Positions 16,364 to 24,393 of a DNA stretch of 24,393 nt are shown one piece after another. The translations under genes were made by a program, and so were the position numbers. The notes beneath the pieces are model-generated. The model searched no databases. It had not been told where the DNA came from and was given only the letters and a program-made list of their open reading frames with translations. The number at the start of each line of letters is the position of its first letter. Position 1 is the stretch's first letter. This DNA comes from DATBWZ01 sp036514535. Lineage in GTDB: Bacteria; JAMCPX01; DATBWZ01. Location of the stretch: positions 1-24,393 of the forward strand of contig DATBWZ010000054.1 of NCBI GenBank assembly GCA_036514535.1, written 5' to 3'.

Positions 16364-16943
16364 AAAAATCACAGAAAAATTATTGGAACCAATAAGGGCA
16401 ATCACTGAACTTTTCAATCATTCCAGTGTTGACGGTGTAATAATTGGAGGTATTGCAGCAAGTATTCTCGGGAAACCGAGATTTACCGCCGATGTAGATG
16501 CTGTGGTTATTTTATCAGAGACTCCATTAGAGAAATTCTTAGAGTATGCAAAAAAATTGCAGCTCTTCCCACGGATTAATGAAGCATTATCCTTTGCCAG
16601 TAAAAATAGAATTCTCCTGTTAACGCATAGGCCAAGCGGATTAGGTGTAGATATTTCACTCGGTATACTTCCCTTTGAAAAGGATATGATTGAGCGAGCA
16701 AAAAGAATTAAAATAGACGATATTTCCTTCAAAATTCCAACCCCGGAAGATTTAATTATAATGAAGGGGATATCACACAGGGAACAGGATTTGATTGATA
16801 TTGACTGGATAATCAAACTCAATCCAAAACTGGACTTCAGGCGTGTAAGAAAATTGCTTAAAGATTTTTCAAAAGTCCTTGAAATGCCTGAAATACTGAA
16901 AGATGTAGAAAAAATAATATCAAAACACATGATTAAAAAATAA
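16356..16943 (+). CDS. AbiEii/MNT-like nucleotidyltransferase-fold protein
   Basis: The 195-residue protein carries the pol-beta nucleotidyltransferase signature: GG at 31-32, a 13-residue gap, then D46-x-D48 in RFTADVDAV, with a third acidic residue D99 in GLGVDISLG. All three metal-binding Asp residues are therefore present and the enzyme should be active. The C-terminal part (TPEDLIIMKGISHREQDLIDID, helical tail) is typical of AbiEii/DUF1814-like and related proteins, which transfer nucleotides to tRNA or protein targets in abortive-infection or toxin-antitoxin systems. It is encoded with a 79-residue upstream partner, overlapping by 8 bases. The pair is visibly more AT-rich than nadE next door and is flanked by a terminator upstream, consistent with a transferred cassette. 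A housekeeping nucleotidyltransferase role cannot be excluded. Confidence 0.75.
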   Translation: MGKKITEKLLEPIRAITELFNHSSVDGVIIGGIAASILGKPRFTADVDAVVILSETPLEKFLEYAKKLQLFPRINEALSFASKNRILLLTHRPSGLGVDISLGILPFEKDMIERAKRIKIDDISFKIPTPEDLIIMKGISHREQDLIDIDWIIKLNPKLDFRRVRKLLKDFSKVLEMPEILKDVEKIISKHMIKK

Positions 16944-17021
16944 TTTTATTAATCCACAGGACAATTCACGCATTGCCCTATTATATAATAATTCGGTAAA
17001 CATGAATTGCACTGCAAAATA

Positions 17022-17049
17022 TTGTAACTTCGCGGCGTTATGCTAAAAT
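17022..17049 (+). promoter_or_regulatory. Promoter of the NAD+ synthetase gene, apparently leaderless
   Basis: TTGTAA (17022-17027) lies 16 bases before TAAAAT (17044-17049), which has an extended TG-C (17041-17043). Transcription should begin near 17056, about 3 bases before ATG 17059. There is no Shine-Dalgarno sequence before this start. Confidence 0.55.
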
Positions 17050-17058
17050 TTACTTGTT

Positions 17059-18777
17059 ATGCGGATTGCGCTCGCACAGATAAATTCTACGCTCGGAGAT
17101 TTCAGTGGCAACAGAAAACTTATTCTGGAATACATTTCCCGCGCAAAGAAGGCAAACGCGGATGTTGTTGCATTTCCTGAACTTGCGGTATCAGGCTATC
17201 CGCCGGAAGATTTGATCTACAGGCAATCCTTCATTGAAAGGAATCTTGAAACCCTTGACGAGATTGCAAAAAGAACGCACAGTATCGTTGCCGTCATCGG
17301 TTTCATTGACAGAACGGATGCAATCTACAATGCGGCGGCAATAATTTCCAACGGCAGAATAGCAGGGAAATACTATAAAATGCTCCTGCCAAATTACGGG
17401 GTTTTTGACGAAAAGAGGTATTTCAAGCCAGGGAATGTTCCTCTCACCATTGACATGGGCAATACCATTGCAGGTGTAAATATATGCGAGGATATATGGA
17501 GCGATGAAGGGCCAACAAAAATTCAAGCGCTCAATGGAGGCGCTCATATTGTCATTAATATATCCGCTTCTCCATTCCATGCCGGAAAATCAAGGGAGCG
17601 CGAACGTATGCTCGCCACACGGGCCGTGGACTATGCCTGCTGTATCGCTTATGTAAACCTCGTAGGGGGGCAGGACGAACTTGTATTTGACGGCAGAAGC
17701 GTTGTGTTCAATGCGGAAGGCAAACTCGTAGCGAGAGGCAGAGCCTTTGATGAGGATATTGTTATAGTTGACATTGACTTGAAGTCATTAATATCCCACC
17801 GGGCAAAAAAATTAGCGATAGGGAAAATAGCGAAGAATCAAATCCCTGAAACGATCAAAATAAATAAAACATCTTACAAACATAAAAGCAAATCAATTAA
17901 TGCTTCTATATTTCCGGATATTGAATCAACTGCTGAAATCTACGCATCGCTGATACTTGGCGTCAGGGATTATGTCAGGAAGAATGGATTCAAGAAGGTC
18001 GCTGTCGGATTAAGCGGAGGAATAGATTCTGCTCTTACAGCCTGTCTCGCTCTGGACGCGCTTGGCAAGCATGCGGTCACAGTAATATCCATGCCGTCAG
18101 TGTTTAGCTCGGAAGAAACCAGGGCCGACGCAAAGAAAATTGCAAAGAATCTCGGCATGGAATTTCATGAAATACCCATAAAGGAGATACACGAATCGTA
18201 TCTAAACGCTCTCAGAAAGATATTCAGCAAAACCAAAACAGGGGTTGCCGAAGAAAACATCCAGGCAAGAATCCGCGGGACAATACTGATGGCATTATCC
18301 AATAAGTTTGGCTGGCTCGTATTGACTACAGGGAATAAAAGCGAGGTAAGCACGGGCTATTGCACTCTTTACGGCGACACGGCCGGAGGATTTGCGCCGC
18401 TCAAGGATGTAACAAAAACGCAGGTTTATGAACTTGCCGCATACAGGAATAAAATTGCCGGCATGGAACTGATCCCCGATTCTGTAATTAAAAGACCCCC
18501 TACTGCAGAACTGAAACCAGGACAGAAGGATCAGGATTCCCTTCCGCCTTATCCTGTCCTTGACAGAATAATAGAGGCTTACGTGGAAAACAATCTGCCA
18601 TACAGAAAGATTAAAAAATACGGACTGCCTGCCAAAGACATAAAGAAATCTATTGAATTAATTACAAAAAGCGAGTATAAAAGAAGACAGAGCCCTCCGG
18701 GAATAAAGATTACTCCCAGGGCTTTTGGAAAGGATAGACGGTTGCCTATTACTAACAAATTCATAGAAACAGAATGA
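17059..18777 (+). CDS. nadE: Glutamine-dependent NAD+ synthetase
   Basis: The 572-residue enzyme makes NAD+ from deamido-NAD+ and ATP, using ammonia released from glutamine, in the cytosol. The N-terminal nitrilase-type amidase domain (about 1-250) has its Glu-Lys-Cys triad at E41 (FPELAVSGYPPEDL), K107 and C143 (NICEDIW). The C-terminal synthetase domain (about 285-572) has the PP-loop LSGGIDSA (S319-S324), the STGYCTLYGD segment and the RPPTAEL loop. Both active sites are intact and the length is normal for the two-domain form. The start is well fixed because MRIALAQIN matches the family N-terminus. It has its own promoter 10 bases upstream and no Shine-Dalgarno site. The stop overlaps the bamD start as ATGA, so the three genes to 19926 form an operon. 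Confidence 0.95.
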   Translation: MRIALAQINSTLGDFSGNRKLILEYISRAKKANADVVAFPELAVSGYPPEDLIYRQSFIERNLETLDEIAKRTHSIVAVIGFIDRTDAIYNAAAIISNGRIAGKYYKMLLPNYGVFDEKRYFKPGNVPLTIDMGNTIAGVNICEDIWSDEGPTKIQALNGGAHIVINISASPFHAGKSRERERMLATRAVDYACCIAYVNLVGGQDELVFDGRSVVFNAEGKLVARGRAFDEDIVIVDIDLKSLISHRAKKLAIGKIAKNQIPETIKINKTSYKHKSKSINASIFPDIESTAEIYASLILGVRDYVRKNGFKKVAVGLSGGIDSALTACLALDALGKHAVTVISMPSVFSSEETRADAKKIAKNLGMEFHEIPIKEIHESYLNALRKIFSKTKTGVAEENIQARIRGTILMALSNKFGWLVLTTGNKSEVSTGYCTLYGDTAGGFAPLKDVTKTQVYELAAYRNKIAGMELIPDSVIKRPPTAELKPGQKDQDSLPPYPVLDRIIEAYVENNLPYRKIKKYGLPAKDIKKSIELITKSEYKRRQSPPGIKITPRAFGKDRRLPITNKFIETE

Positions 18778-19583
18778 GCTTTCATTTTATGAAAAATGGA
18801 TTTTTAATTCTTACTGCTGCTGGAATCATAGCCGCAACCGGATGCGGTCACACATCTGACGAGATACGCGTTCCTTCTGCTGAAAAAATCTATAACGAGG
18901 CTGTCAGCAGATGGAAAGGGCACAAAATCTTTGGACTAATTCCTTATCATGATAACGAACGGGCAATTGAATTATTTCAGGAAGTCCTTGATAAATTTCC
19001 CAATACCAAATACGCGTTTCTTTCGGAAATAGGAATTGCTGATGTGAATTTTGGAAGGGAAGAATATGACGAAGCTCAAACCAGGTACAGGAATTTCTAT
19101 ACCCTTCGCCCTGCAAACGAACTCGCCGCGTACGCATTTTTCAGGTCGGGAATGTGTTTTGAAAAACTCGCTTCCTCGTACGACAGGGATCTGACTCCAA
19201 TAAAAAATGCAATGTATGAGTATAAGTCCCTGCTTGGCAAATATCCTGCCAGCGAGTATGCATCTGAAGCAAAAGAGCGCTTGAAAGAGATCAGCGAAAT
19301 CTTAGCAAAAAGCGAATTCTACGTCGGAAAATTTTATTACCGGAGAAAGAACTACCAGTCTGCGCTCAACCGCTTTAAAAATATTCTGTCCGACTACCCT
19401 GACTATTCGGGACGTGAAAAGGTTCTTTATTATCTTTACCTCACTTATATAAATCTCGGAGAAAAACAGGAAGCAATAAAATATTCTGAAATATTGTTAA
19501 ATAACTATCCAGATTCAAAATACAGGAAAAAATTTGCTGAGATTCAGAGCGTATCTAATAATACTGACTCTACTAAGCCTTAA
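18774..19583 (+). CDS. bamD: Outer-membrane assembly lipoprotein BamD
   Basis: The 269-residue protein has a signal peptide ending AATGC (Cys24 lipidation) and a run of TPR-type helices. Recognisable elements are AIELFQEVLDKFPNTKYA (about 64-81), ARTRYRNFY-like and FRSGMCFE, YEYKSLLGKYPASEYA and SALNRFKNILSDYPD. This is the layout of BamD/ComL/YfiO, which sits on the inner face of the outer membrane and helps BamA insert beta-barrel proteins. It is slightly longer than the usual 240-250 residues. The start overlaps nadE by 4 bases; ATG 18789 is an alternative that keeps the signal peptide. A TPR lipoprotein of a different system (YbgF/CpoB-like) is possible but the five-TPR pattern favours BamD. 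Confidence 0.85.
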   Translation: MSFHFMKNGFLILTAAGIIAATGCGHTSDEIRVPSAEKIYNEAVSRWKGHKIFGLIPYHDNERAIELFQEVLDKFPNTKYAFLSEIGIADVNFGREEYDEAQTRYRNFYTLRPANELAAYAFFRSGMCFEKLASSYDRDLTPIKNAMYEYKSLLGKYPASEYASEAKERLKEISEILAKSEFYVGKFYYRRKNYQSALNRFKNILSDYPDYSGREKVLYYLYLTYINLGEKQEAIKYSEILLNNYPDSKYRKKFAEIQSVSNNTDSTKP

Positions 19584-19926
19584 TGCCTGCTCAACACCCG
19601 AGCACGAAATCAAAAACCTGCTTGATAAAAGGTGGAATGCCCTTCAATCTAAAAATATCAATTTTTACAGTGAGTGCATTTCAGATGATTACCCTGAACG
19701 GGAAAAGATTCTTTTGAACATAGAGAGTTATCTCAAAAAAGTTGACAGGATTTCCCTGATTTCCTCAGAGCCGGTGATCTACAGAGAGGGCGATTCAGGC
19801 ACGGTATTTCAAAAAGTCAGAATAAGAATAGAAATTGATGGCGAAGTTAAGGATCTTAATACTATGGAGAAGCTCACAGTGAGAAAAACGAAAAATGGCT
19901 GGCGGATTACAGGGGGAATAAAGTAA
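19534..19926 (+). CDS. Small lipoprotein with NTF2/SnoaL-like domain
   Basis: The 130-residue product starts at TTG 19534, inside the 3' end of bamD (50-base overlap in another frame). AGGA at 19523-19526 gives a 7-base spacing. No ATG occurs early, and the TTG start yields a proper lipoprotein signal peptide ending SLNAC (Cys19). The mature part begins with a helix (EIKNLLDKRWNALQSKNINF) followed by a curved beta sheet with VFQKVRIRIEIDGEV and KLTVRKTKNGWRITGG, typical of SnoaL/NTF2-like folds. Function is unknown. The coding overlap with bamD suggests coupling to outer-membrane maintenance. Only 48 bases separate it from the end of the convergent alaS, with no obvious terminator hairpin between them. 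Confidence 0.65.
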   Translation: MLRFRAYLIILTLLSLNACSTPEHEIKNLLDKRWNALQSKNINFYSECISDDYPEREKILLNIESYLKKVDRISLISSEPVIYREGDSGTVFQKVRIRIEIDGEVKDLNTMEKLTVRKTKNGWRITGGIK

Positions 19927-19974
19927 CCTCTCGGATAATAAATCTTTCTCATGCAAGGATTCAAAGGATGGGTG

Positions 19975-22599
19975 CTATTTCATCCGCTCCTGCACCCACT
20001 TATATGCCTCTTTAACCGCATCATCAATTTTATCACTTTTTAAAGCGCTTCCGCGGGCCATAGTCTGTTTTCCGCCACCCTTTCCGCCCAACACCTGAGC
20101 AACCGTTCTGACCCACTCCCCTGCGTTAAATTTATCCTTGAGATCCTCCGTTACCATTGAGAGAATTGATATGCTCGGCCCAACCGTTGATACAATCATA
20201 ATAAGGCCGGACTTGACCGATCCCTTTAACCTGTCCCCCATCTGAAGAAGAGATTGTTCATCCAGTCCATCAACTACGCTTACAACCACCTTAACGCCAT
20301 TAATATCAACAGCCTCTGCTATACCGGAGGCAGCCTGTTTTGCAAGCCTTGCCTTCAAACTGTCCATCTCTTTTTCAAGAAATTTTATCTTTTCATATAA
20401 CTTTTGCAGGCGTTCAACTACATCTTCATCTGATGATTGAAGCATGGTTGAAATCCGCCGCAGGGTATTTTCAATCTTTCTTGTATAATCAATAGCAGAA
20501 ATGCCTGTTACTGCCTGAATTCTCCTTACTCCGGCAGATATGCCATCTTCTGATGTTATTTTAAATACACCAATGTCTCCGGTCATCTTTACGTGGGTTC
20601 CGCCGCAAAGTTCCTTTGAGAAATCCCCGATTTTAATCATTCTTACCTTATCCCCGTATTTTTCCTCAAAAAGAGCCACCGCTCCTGTTCTCAAAGCCTC
20701 GCTATAAGGTAAAACCTGTGTATCCACCACAAGGTTCTGACGGATTTTGCTATTTATAATATTTTCAATCTCTGTAATATCTTCCCTTGAAGGCAAATTG
20801 TAATGGGAGTAATCAAACCTGAGCACCTCAGGCCCAACCCTTGAACCGGACTGCTTCACATGGTCGCCAAGAACCCTGCGCAGTGAAGCATGGAGAAGGT
20901 GCGTGGCTGTGTGGTTACATGCAATTTTTGACCGCCTCAATGCATCAATTGTAAGCATGACCAAATCTCCAGTTGATGCCTCTCCCTCTGTTACCCTGCA
21001 TAAATGAACAAAAAGATTAATCTGAGGTCTGATTGTGTCAACCACCTCAGCACTGAACCCCCTTCCTGTAATATAACCGGTGTCCCCTGCCTGCCCCCCG
21101 CTCTCTCCGTAAAATGGAGTAACATTCGTAATAATCTGAACATCCTCCCCCTTCCTGCAAATCTTCTGTAAAGAACCGTCTTTAAGAATATAAAGTATTT
21201 TTGCCGCCGCCTCCACTTGCTGATACCCGAGAAATTCCACAGAAAAGCCCCTTTCCAAGATTTCGCCATATACAGAGACAAGTGTGTCGTTATCCTGTTT
21301 CTGTGCCTGCCTGCTTCTCAACCTCTGCTCTTCAAGCGCCCTTTCAACCCCCTGTTTATCAAAAGCAAATCCCTTTTCGCGAGCCATATCCTCGGTTATA
21401 TCCAGTGGAAATCCGTATGTATCGTAAAGTTTGAAGGCAAGTTCACCCGGGATTTCTTTTGTCTTGAGGCCTTTTATTTCTTCAAGAAAGATATGAACTC
21501 CCTTCCCGAGGGTTTCGCTGAATTTATCCTCTTCCGAATTTATTGACGATGCAATAACCTCCCGCCTCTTTGAAATTTCAGGATACTGGTCGGAGAGCGC
21601 AGCCTCAACGGAAGGAATAAGATTTATAAGAAATGGCGGCGCTATTTCAAGATACCTTCCGTATCTTGATGCTCTTCTTATAATCCTGCGAAGAACATAA
21701 CCCCTTCCTTCGTTTGAAGGAACAACCCCATCGGCAATAAGAAAAACCATTGACCTTATGTGATCCGCAATAACTCTGATAGCAATATCGGATACCTCTG
21801 ATTTTCCATAACGCTTTCCGCTTAGATCCTCCAGAGTATTAATAATGCCGGTAAAAAGATCGCTCTCATAATTTGATTTTACCCCCTGGAGAACCGCAGT
21901 CATTCTCTCAAGTCCCATCCCGGTGTCAATTGAAGGCTTTGGCAGCGGGTTCAATTTTCCATCCGGAGATCTATCATACTGCATGAATACGAGATTCCAC
22001 AATTCCAAAAACCTGTCGCATTCACAACCTACAGCGCATGTTGGTTTACCGCATCCAACGCCCTCTCCCTGGTCCACAATAATCTCTGAACACGGACCGC
22101 ACGGTCCTGTCTCTCCCATGGACCAGAAATTATCCTTTTCTCCCATACGAATTATCTTCTCGGCCCTTACCCCGACTTTTTTCCATAGATGCAATGCTTC
22201 ATCATCATCTTTAAAAACTGTGATCCATAGACGCTGTGAAAGAAGGTTAAGATGTCCGATCATAAGCTCCCAGGCGAAAGATATTGCATCTTTTTTAAAA
22301 TAATCGCCGAAGGAAAAATTGCCAAGCATTTCAAAAAATGTATGGTGCCTTGCGGTCATGCCGACATTTTCAAAATCATTATGCTTTCCCCCGGCGCGCA
22401 TGCACTTCTGGGAAGTTGTTGCTCTTTTAATATCCCATTTTTCCTCTCCTGTGAATATTTTCTTAAACTGAACCATGCCGGCATTTGTAAACAGCAGGCT
22501 CGGATCTCCATCCGGGACAAGCGGCGAGCCCGGCATAACCGTATGTTTCTGTGATTTAAAATATTTCAGGAATTTTTTTCTAATCTCTGTGCCGGTCAT
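19975..22599 (-). CDS. alaS: Alanyl-tRNA synthetase
   Basis: The 874-residue enzyme attaches alanine to tRNA-Ala and hydrolyses mischarged Ser/Gly-tRNA. It is full length (E. coli 875). The class II catalytic core opens with TGTEIRKKFLKYFKSQKHTV and SLLFTNAGM, with motif-2 region RHHTFFEMLGNFSFGDYF. The editing domain has the metal-binding HTATHLLH (about residue 560) and CGGTHV (about 666). The C-Ala domain ends with GGKGGGKQTMARGSAL. All expected parts are intact. The start ATG (22599) has no clear Shine-Dalgarno site. The gene lies 78 bases downstream of pilT on the same strand and is probably in the recA-pilT-alaS transcript; no convincing separate promoter was found in that gap. Confidence 0.97.
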   Translation of the reverse strand: MTGTEIRKKFLKYFKSQKHTVMPGSPLVPDGDPSLLFTNAGMVQFKKIFTGEEKWDIKRATTSQKCMRAGGKHNDFENVGMTARHHTFFEMLGNFSFGDYFKKDAISFAWELMIGHLNLLSQRLWITVFKDDDEALHLWKKVGVRAEKIIRMGEKDNFWSMGETGPCGPCSEIIVDQGEGVGCGKPTCAVGCECDRFLELWNLVFMQYDRSPDGKLNPLPKPSIDTGMGLERMTAVLQGVKSNYESDLFTGIINTLEDLSGKRYGKSEVSDIAIRVIADHIRSMVFLIADGVVPSNEGRGYVLRRIIRRASRYGRYLEIAPPFLINLIPSVEAALSDQYPEISKRREVIASSINSEEDKFSETLGKGVHIFLEEIKGLKTKEIPGELAFKLYDTYGFPLDITEDMAREKGFAFDKQGVERALEEQRLRSRQAQKQDNDTLVSVYGEILERGFSVEFLGYQQVEAAAKILYILKDGSLQKICRKGEDVQIITNVTPFYGESGGQAGDTGYITGRGFSAEVVDTIRPQINLFVHLCRVTEGEASTGDLVMLTIDALRRSKIACNHTATHLLHASLRRVLGDHVKQSGSRVGPEVLRFDYSHYNLPSREDITEIENIINSKIRQNLVVDTQVLPYSEALRTGAVALFEEKYGDKVRMIKIGDFSKELCGGTHVKMTGDIGVFKITSEDGISAGVRRIQAVTGISAIDYTRKIENTLRRISTMLQSSDEDVVERLQKLYEKIKFLEKEMDSLKARLAKQAASGIAEAVDINGVKVVVSVVDGLDEQSLLQMGDRLKGSVKSGLIMIVSTVGPSISILSMVTEDLKDKFNAGEWVRTVAQVLGGKGGGKQTMARGSALKSDKIDDAVKEAYKWVQERMK

Positions 22600-22677
22600 T
22601 ATCAGGATACCAGACGGAAGATATTGAAAGAATCCGCGAATGCCGGCATATTTAAATGAAATAACATTGACACAGAA

Positions 22678-23853
22678 CTAAAACTTTTCAATGGTAAAAT
22701 CAGAATCATCGCCGGATGGCTTACCGGCATCCTCCGGGGATTTTTCTCCTTTATCAAAATGCTCCCATTTAGAATCGCTTGTTCCATAAACACCCTTTAC
22801 TCTTAGAGCAAAATCATCCGGATTTGTTGCCTGCCGCAACGCCTCTTCATAAGTTATAAGACCCTTTCTGAACAGAGCGATCAGCGACTGGTCAAACGTC
22901 TGCGTTCCGTAAGTGGTATACCCCTTTCCAATAGCATCGGGAATCTCCCTCGTCCTTTCCTTCTCAATAATCATCTCCTTTACCCTTGCTGTTACAAGCA
23001 TTATTTCTACTGCCGGGACCCTGCCCTTTCCATCAGCCCTGGGGACAAGCCTCTGCGAAATCACGGCTTTCAGAACAGACGAAAGCTGCAAACGGACAGC
23101 CTTTTGCTGGTACGGCGGGAAAATAGAGACAATCCTGCTTATGGACTCCGTTGCGTCAAGGGTATGCAGGGTGCTCAAAACGAGATGTCCTGTTTCGGCA
23201 GCAACAAGGGCTGTCTCAATTGTTTCAAAATCCCTCATTTCTCCGACAAGGACCACATCCGGATCCTGTCTCAACGCTGCCCTCAGACCTGAAGCAAAAG
23301 TTGTGGTATCTACACCAACCTCGCGCTGGTTTACAATGCTTTTCTTATCCCGGAACAGGTATTCAATCGGGTCTTCAATTGTAATTATGTGACAGGTTTG
23401 ATTGGAATTTATAGAATCCACAATAGCTGCAAGGGTGGTTGACTTTCCACTGCCTGTTGTCCCGGTGCAAATAACAAGCCCCCTTTCCTCGTTTACTATT
23501 TTGTCAAGAACCTTTGGGAGGTTCAACTGTTCAAATGTGGCGATTGCAAATGGTATTACCCTGAAAACAATGCCGGTTGTTCCTCTTTGCTGAAAAACAT
23601 TTACCCTGAACCTTCCCAGTCCCGGCACGCCATACGAAAGGTCAAGTTCGTTATTCTGTTTGAACTTCTCCCTCTGAGAAGGATTCATAATGCTCATCGC
23701 CATTTTGTTCACATCTTCAGGAGTCAGCCTTGTAGCATCTTTCAATGGCATCAGCTTTCCATATATTCTAAAGATGGGCTGCAATCCAGCTTTTACGTGA
23801 ATATCGGAAGCACTTACCTTCATTGCAACCTTTAATACATCATTTAATTCCAT
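22678..23853 (-). CDS. pilT: Type IV pilus retraction ATPase PilT
   Basis: The 391-residue hexameric ATPase powers pilus retraction at the inner membrane. The N-terminal PAS-like domain begins with ASDIHVKAGLQPIFRI. The ATPase core has Walker A GTTGSGKST (131-139), Asp box IITIEDPIEY (156-165), Walker B VLVGEMRD (201-208) and His box TGHLVLSTLHT (221-231). The VGEMRD form of Walker B and the overall length match PilT rather than PilB. The charged tail after about residue 350 (KSPEDAGKPSGDDSD) is longer than in many PilT proteins. A strong GGAGGT site (plus-strand 23859-23864) precedes the start. It follows recA by 15 bases. No pilin or other pilus gene is present here. A PilU-like accessory role is an alternative. 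Confidence 0.93.
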   Translation of the reverse strand: MELNDVLKVAMKVSASDIHVKAGLQPIFRIYGKLMPLKDATRLTPEDVNKMAMSIMNPSQREKFKQNNELDLSYGVPGLGRFRVNVFQQRGTTGIVFRVIPFAIATFEQLNLPKVLDKIVNEERGLVICTGTTGSGKSTTLAAIVDSINSNQTCHIITIEDPIEYLFRDKKSIVNQREVGVDTTTFASGLRAALRQDPDVVLVGEMRDFETIETALVAAETGHLVLSTLHTLDATESISRIVSIFPPYQQKAVRLQLSSVLKAVISQRLVPRADGKGRVPAVEIMLVTARVKEMIIEKERTREIPDAIGKGYTTYGTQTFDQSLIALFRKGLITYEEALRQATNPDDFALRVKGVYGTSDSKWEHFDKGEKSPEDAGKPSGDDSDFTIEKF

Positions 23854-23868
23854 TATAGACCTCCGTGC

Positions 23869-24393
23869 TTATACCTTGTCTTTAGCAGGTTTTTTATGCT
23901 CTGTTTTGTCCGTAGATTCTTTTTGCTGTACCCGGATGTTGACATGGGCAAATATACTGTTCTCAATCTCCTTTGCGACATCCTTATGTTCTTTCAAAAA
24001 GATAACGACATTGTCTCTTCCTTGACCGAGTCTCTCTGCCTTGTATGAAAGCCATGTTCCGCTTTTTTCTATTATACCATATTGAATGCCTAAATCCACA
24101 ATTTCCCCCGCCCTTGAGATCCCATCTCCATAAAAGATATCAAATTCAGCATCCCTGAATGGCGGAGCAACTTTGTTCTTGACAATCTTGACCTTGGTTC
24201 TGCTGCCCACTGTATTTTCTCCCTGTTTAATATTTCCAGTTCTTCTTATATCAAGCCTTACCGAGGCATAAAATTTCAGAGCATTGCCGCCTGTTGTGGT
24301 TTCGGGATTGCCGAAAAACACACCTATTTTCATTCTTATCTGGTTGGTAAACATCACAATCGTATGCGACTTAGAAATGCTTGAAGTGAGTTT
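23869..24393 (-). CDS. recA: Recombinase RecA, C-terminal part (partial)
   Basis: The reading frame runs off the window edge; 174 codons up to the TAA at 23869 are visible. The first residues, KLTSSISKSHTIVMFTNQIR, continue into MKIGVFFGNPETTTGGN (the L2 DNA-binding loop), ALKFYASVRLDIRR and the C-terminal domain with EFDIFYGDGISRAGEIVDLG. This is unambiguous RecA, the strand-exchange and SOS co-protease protein. The visible tail (KESTDKTEHKKPAKDKV) is lysine-rich, whereas many RecA tails are acidic. In this arrangement pilT follows at once where recX is often found. The GTG/ATG codons near 24354 are internal, not the start. Confidence 0.96.
   Translation of the reverse strand, partial: KLTSSISKSHTIVMFTNQIRMKIGVFFGNPETTTGGNALKFYASVRLDIRRTGNIKQGENTVGSRTKVKIVKNKVAPPFRDAEFDIFYGDGISRAGEIVDLGIQYGIIEKSGTWLSYKAERLGQGRDNVVIFLKEHKDVAKEIENSIFAHVNIRVQQKESTDKTEHKKPAKDKV

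Noticed and set aside
16418..16930. 170-codon minus-strand frame opposite the nucleotidyltransferase
   Set aside because: The product is low-complexity Ser/Ile-rich and mirrors a plus-strand gene with an intact catalytic signature.
19927..19974. Terminator between the convergent small lipoprotein and alaS genes
   Set aside because: I found no stable stem with a T run on either strand in these 48 bases.
22600..22677. Possible promoter or T-box leader before alaS
   Set aside because: The 78-base gap is too short for a T-box leader and no -35/-10 pair on the minus strand has acceptable spacing. The TTGACA seen here is on the plus strand and leads nowhere.
22913..23392. 159-codon plus-strand frame opposite pilT
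   Set aside because: It lies wholly within pilT, whose Walker and His motifs establish the minus-strand reading.

Overview
The window reads as a moderately AT-rich chromosome segment of a Gram-negative, probably anaerobically respiring bacterium. The Gram-negative call rests on a BamD homologue, many lipoproteins, a SurA/PrsA-like periplasmic isomerase and an outer-membrane barrel ending in Phe. The respiratory call rests on two cytochromes with 26 and 16 CXXCH haem sites. The style resembles Desulfobacterota, Nitrospirota or related uncultured lineages, but sequence alone does not fix the phylum.

Region 1 (1-14488, + strand) is a long run of co-oriented, tightly packed genes for exported proteins. 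In order it holds the tail of a c-type cytochrome and a terminator. Then come a YVTN beta-propeller lipoprotein, a large beta-barrel with an embedded discoidin-like domain, and a membrane protein fused to a spermidine-synthase-like domain. These are followed by two lipoproteins with CsgG/LpoB/GNA1162-like domains, a duplicated parvulin-type isomerase, a 26-haem and a 16-haem cytochrome, and an NHL beta-propeller. Four junctions overlap or nearly abut (7518/7543, 8633/8636, 12301/12304, 13578/13583). The set looks like an envelope or extracellular electron-transfer conduit: barrel, haem wires, folding factor and propeller partners. This is the most interesting part of the window and the best candidate for an undescribed system.

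Region 2 (14489-16041) is a one-gene unit with its own promoter, a strong ribosome-binding site and a terminator. It encodes a lipoprotein with a short collagen-like segment, an SbsA-type Ig-like domain and six near-identical 51-residue propeller repeats.

Region 3 (16042-16943) is a small two-gene cassette, a 79-residue protein plus an AbiEii/MNT-type nucleotidyltransferase. It is preceded by an inverted repeat and an extended -10 promoter that would give an almost leaderless mRNA.

Region 4 (16944-19926, + strand) holds glutamine-dependent NAD+ synthetase (also apparently leaderless), a BamD homologue and a small overlapping lipoprotein. Region 5 (19975-24393, - strand) reads recA (partial), pilT, alaS and converges on region 4. 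No gene-free stretch exceeds about 160 bases. I saw no tRNA, rRNA, CRISPR array, insertion sequence or riboswitch.
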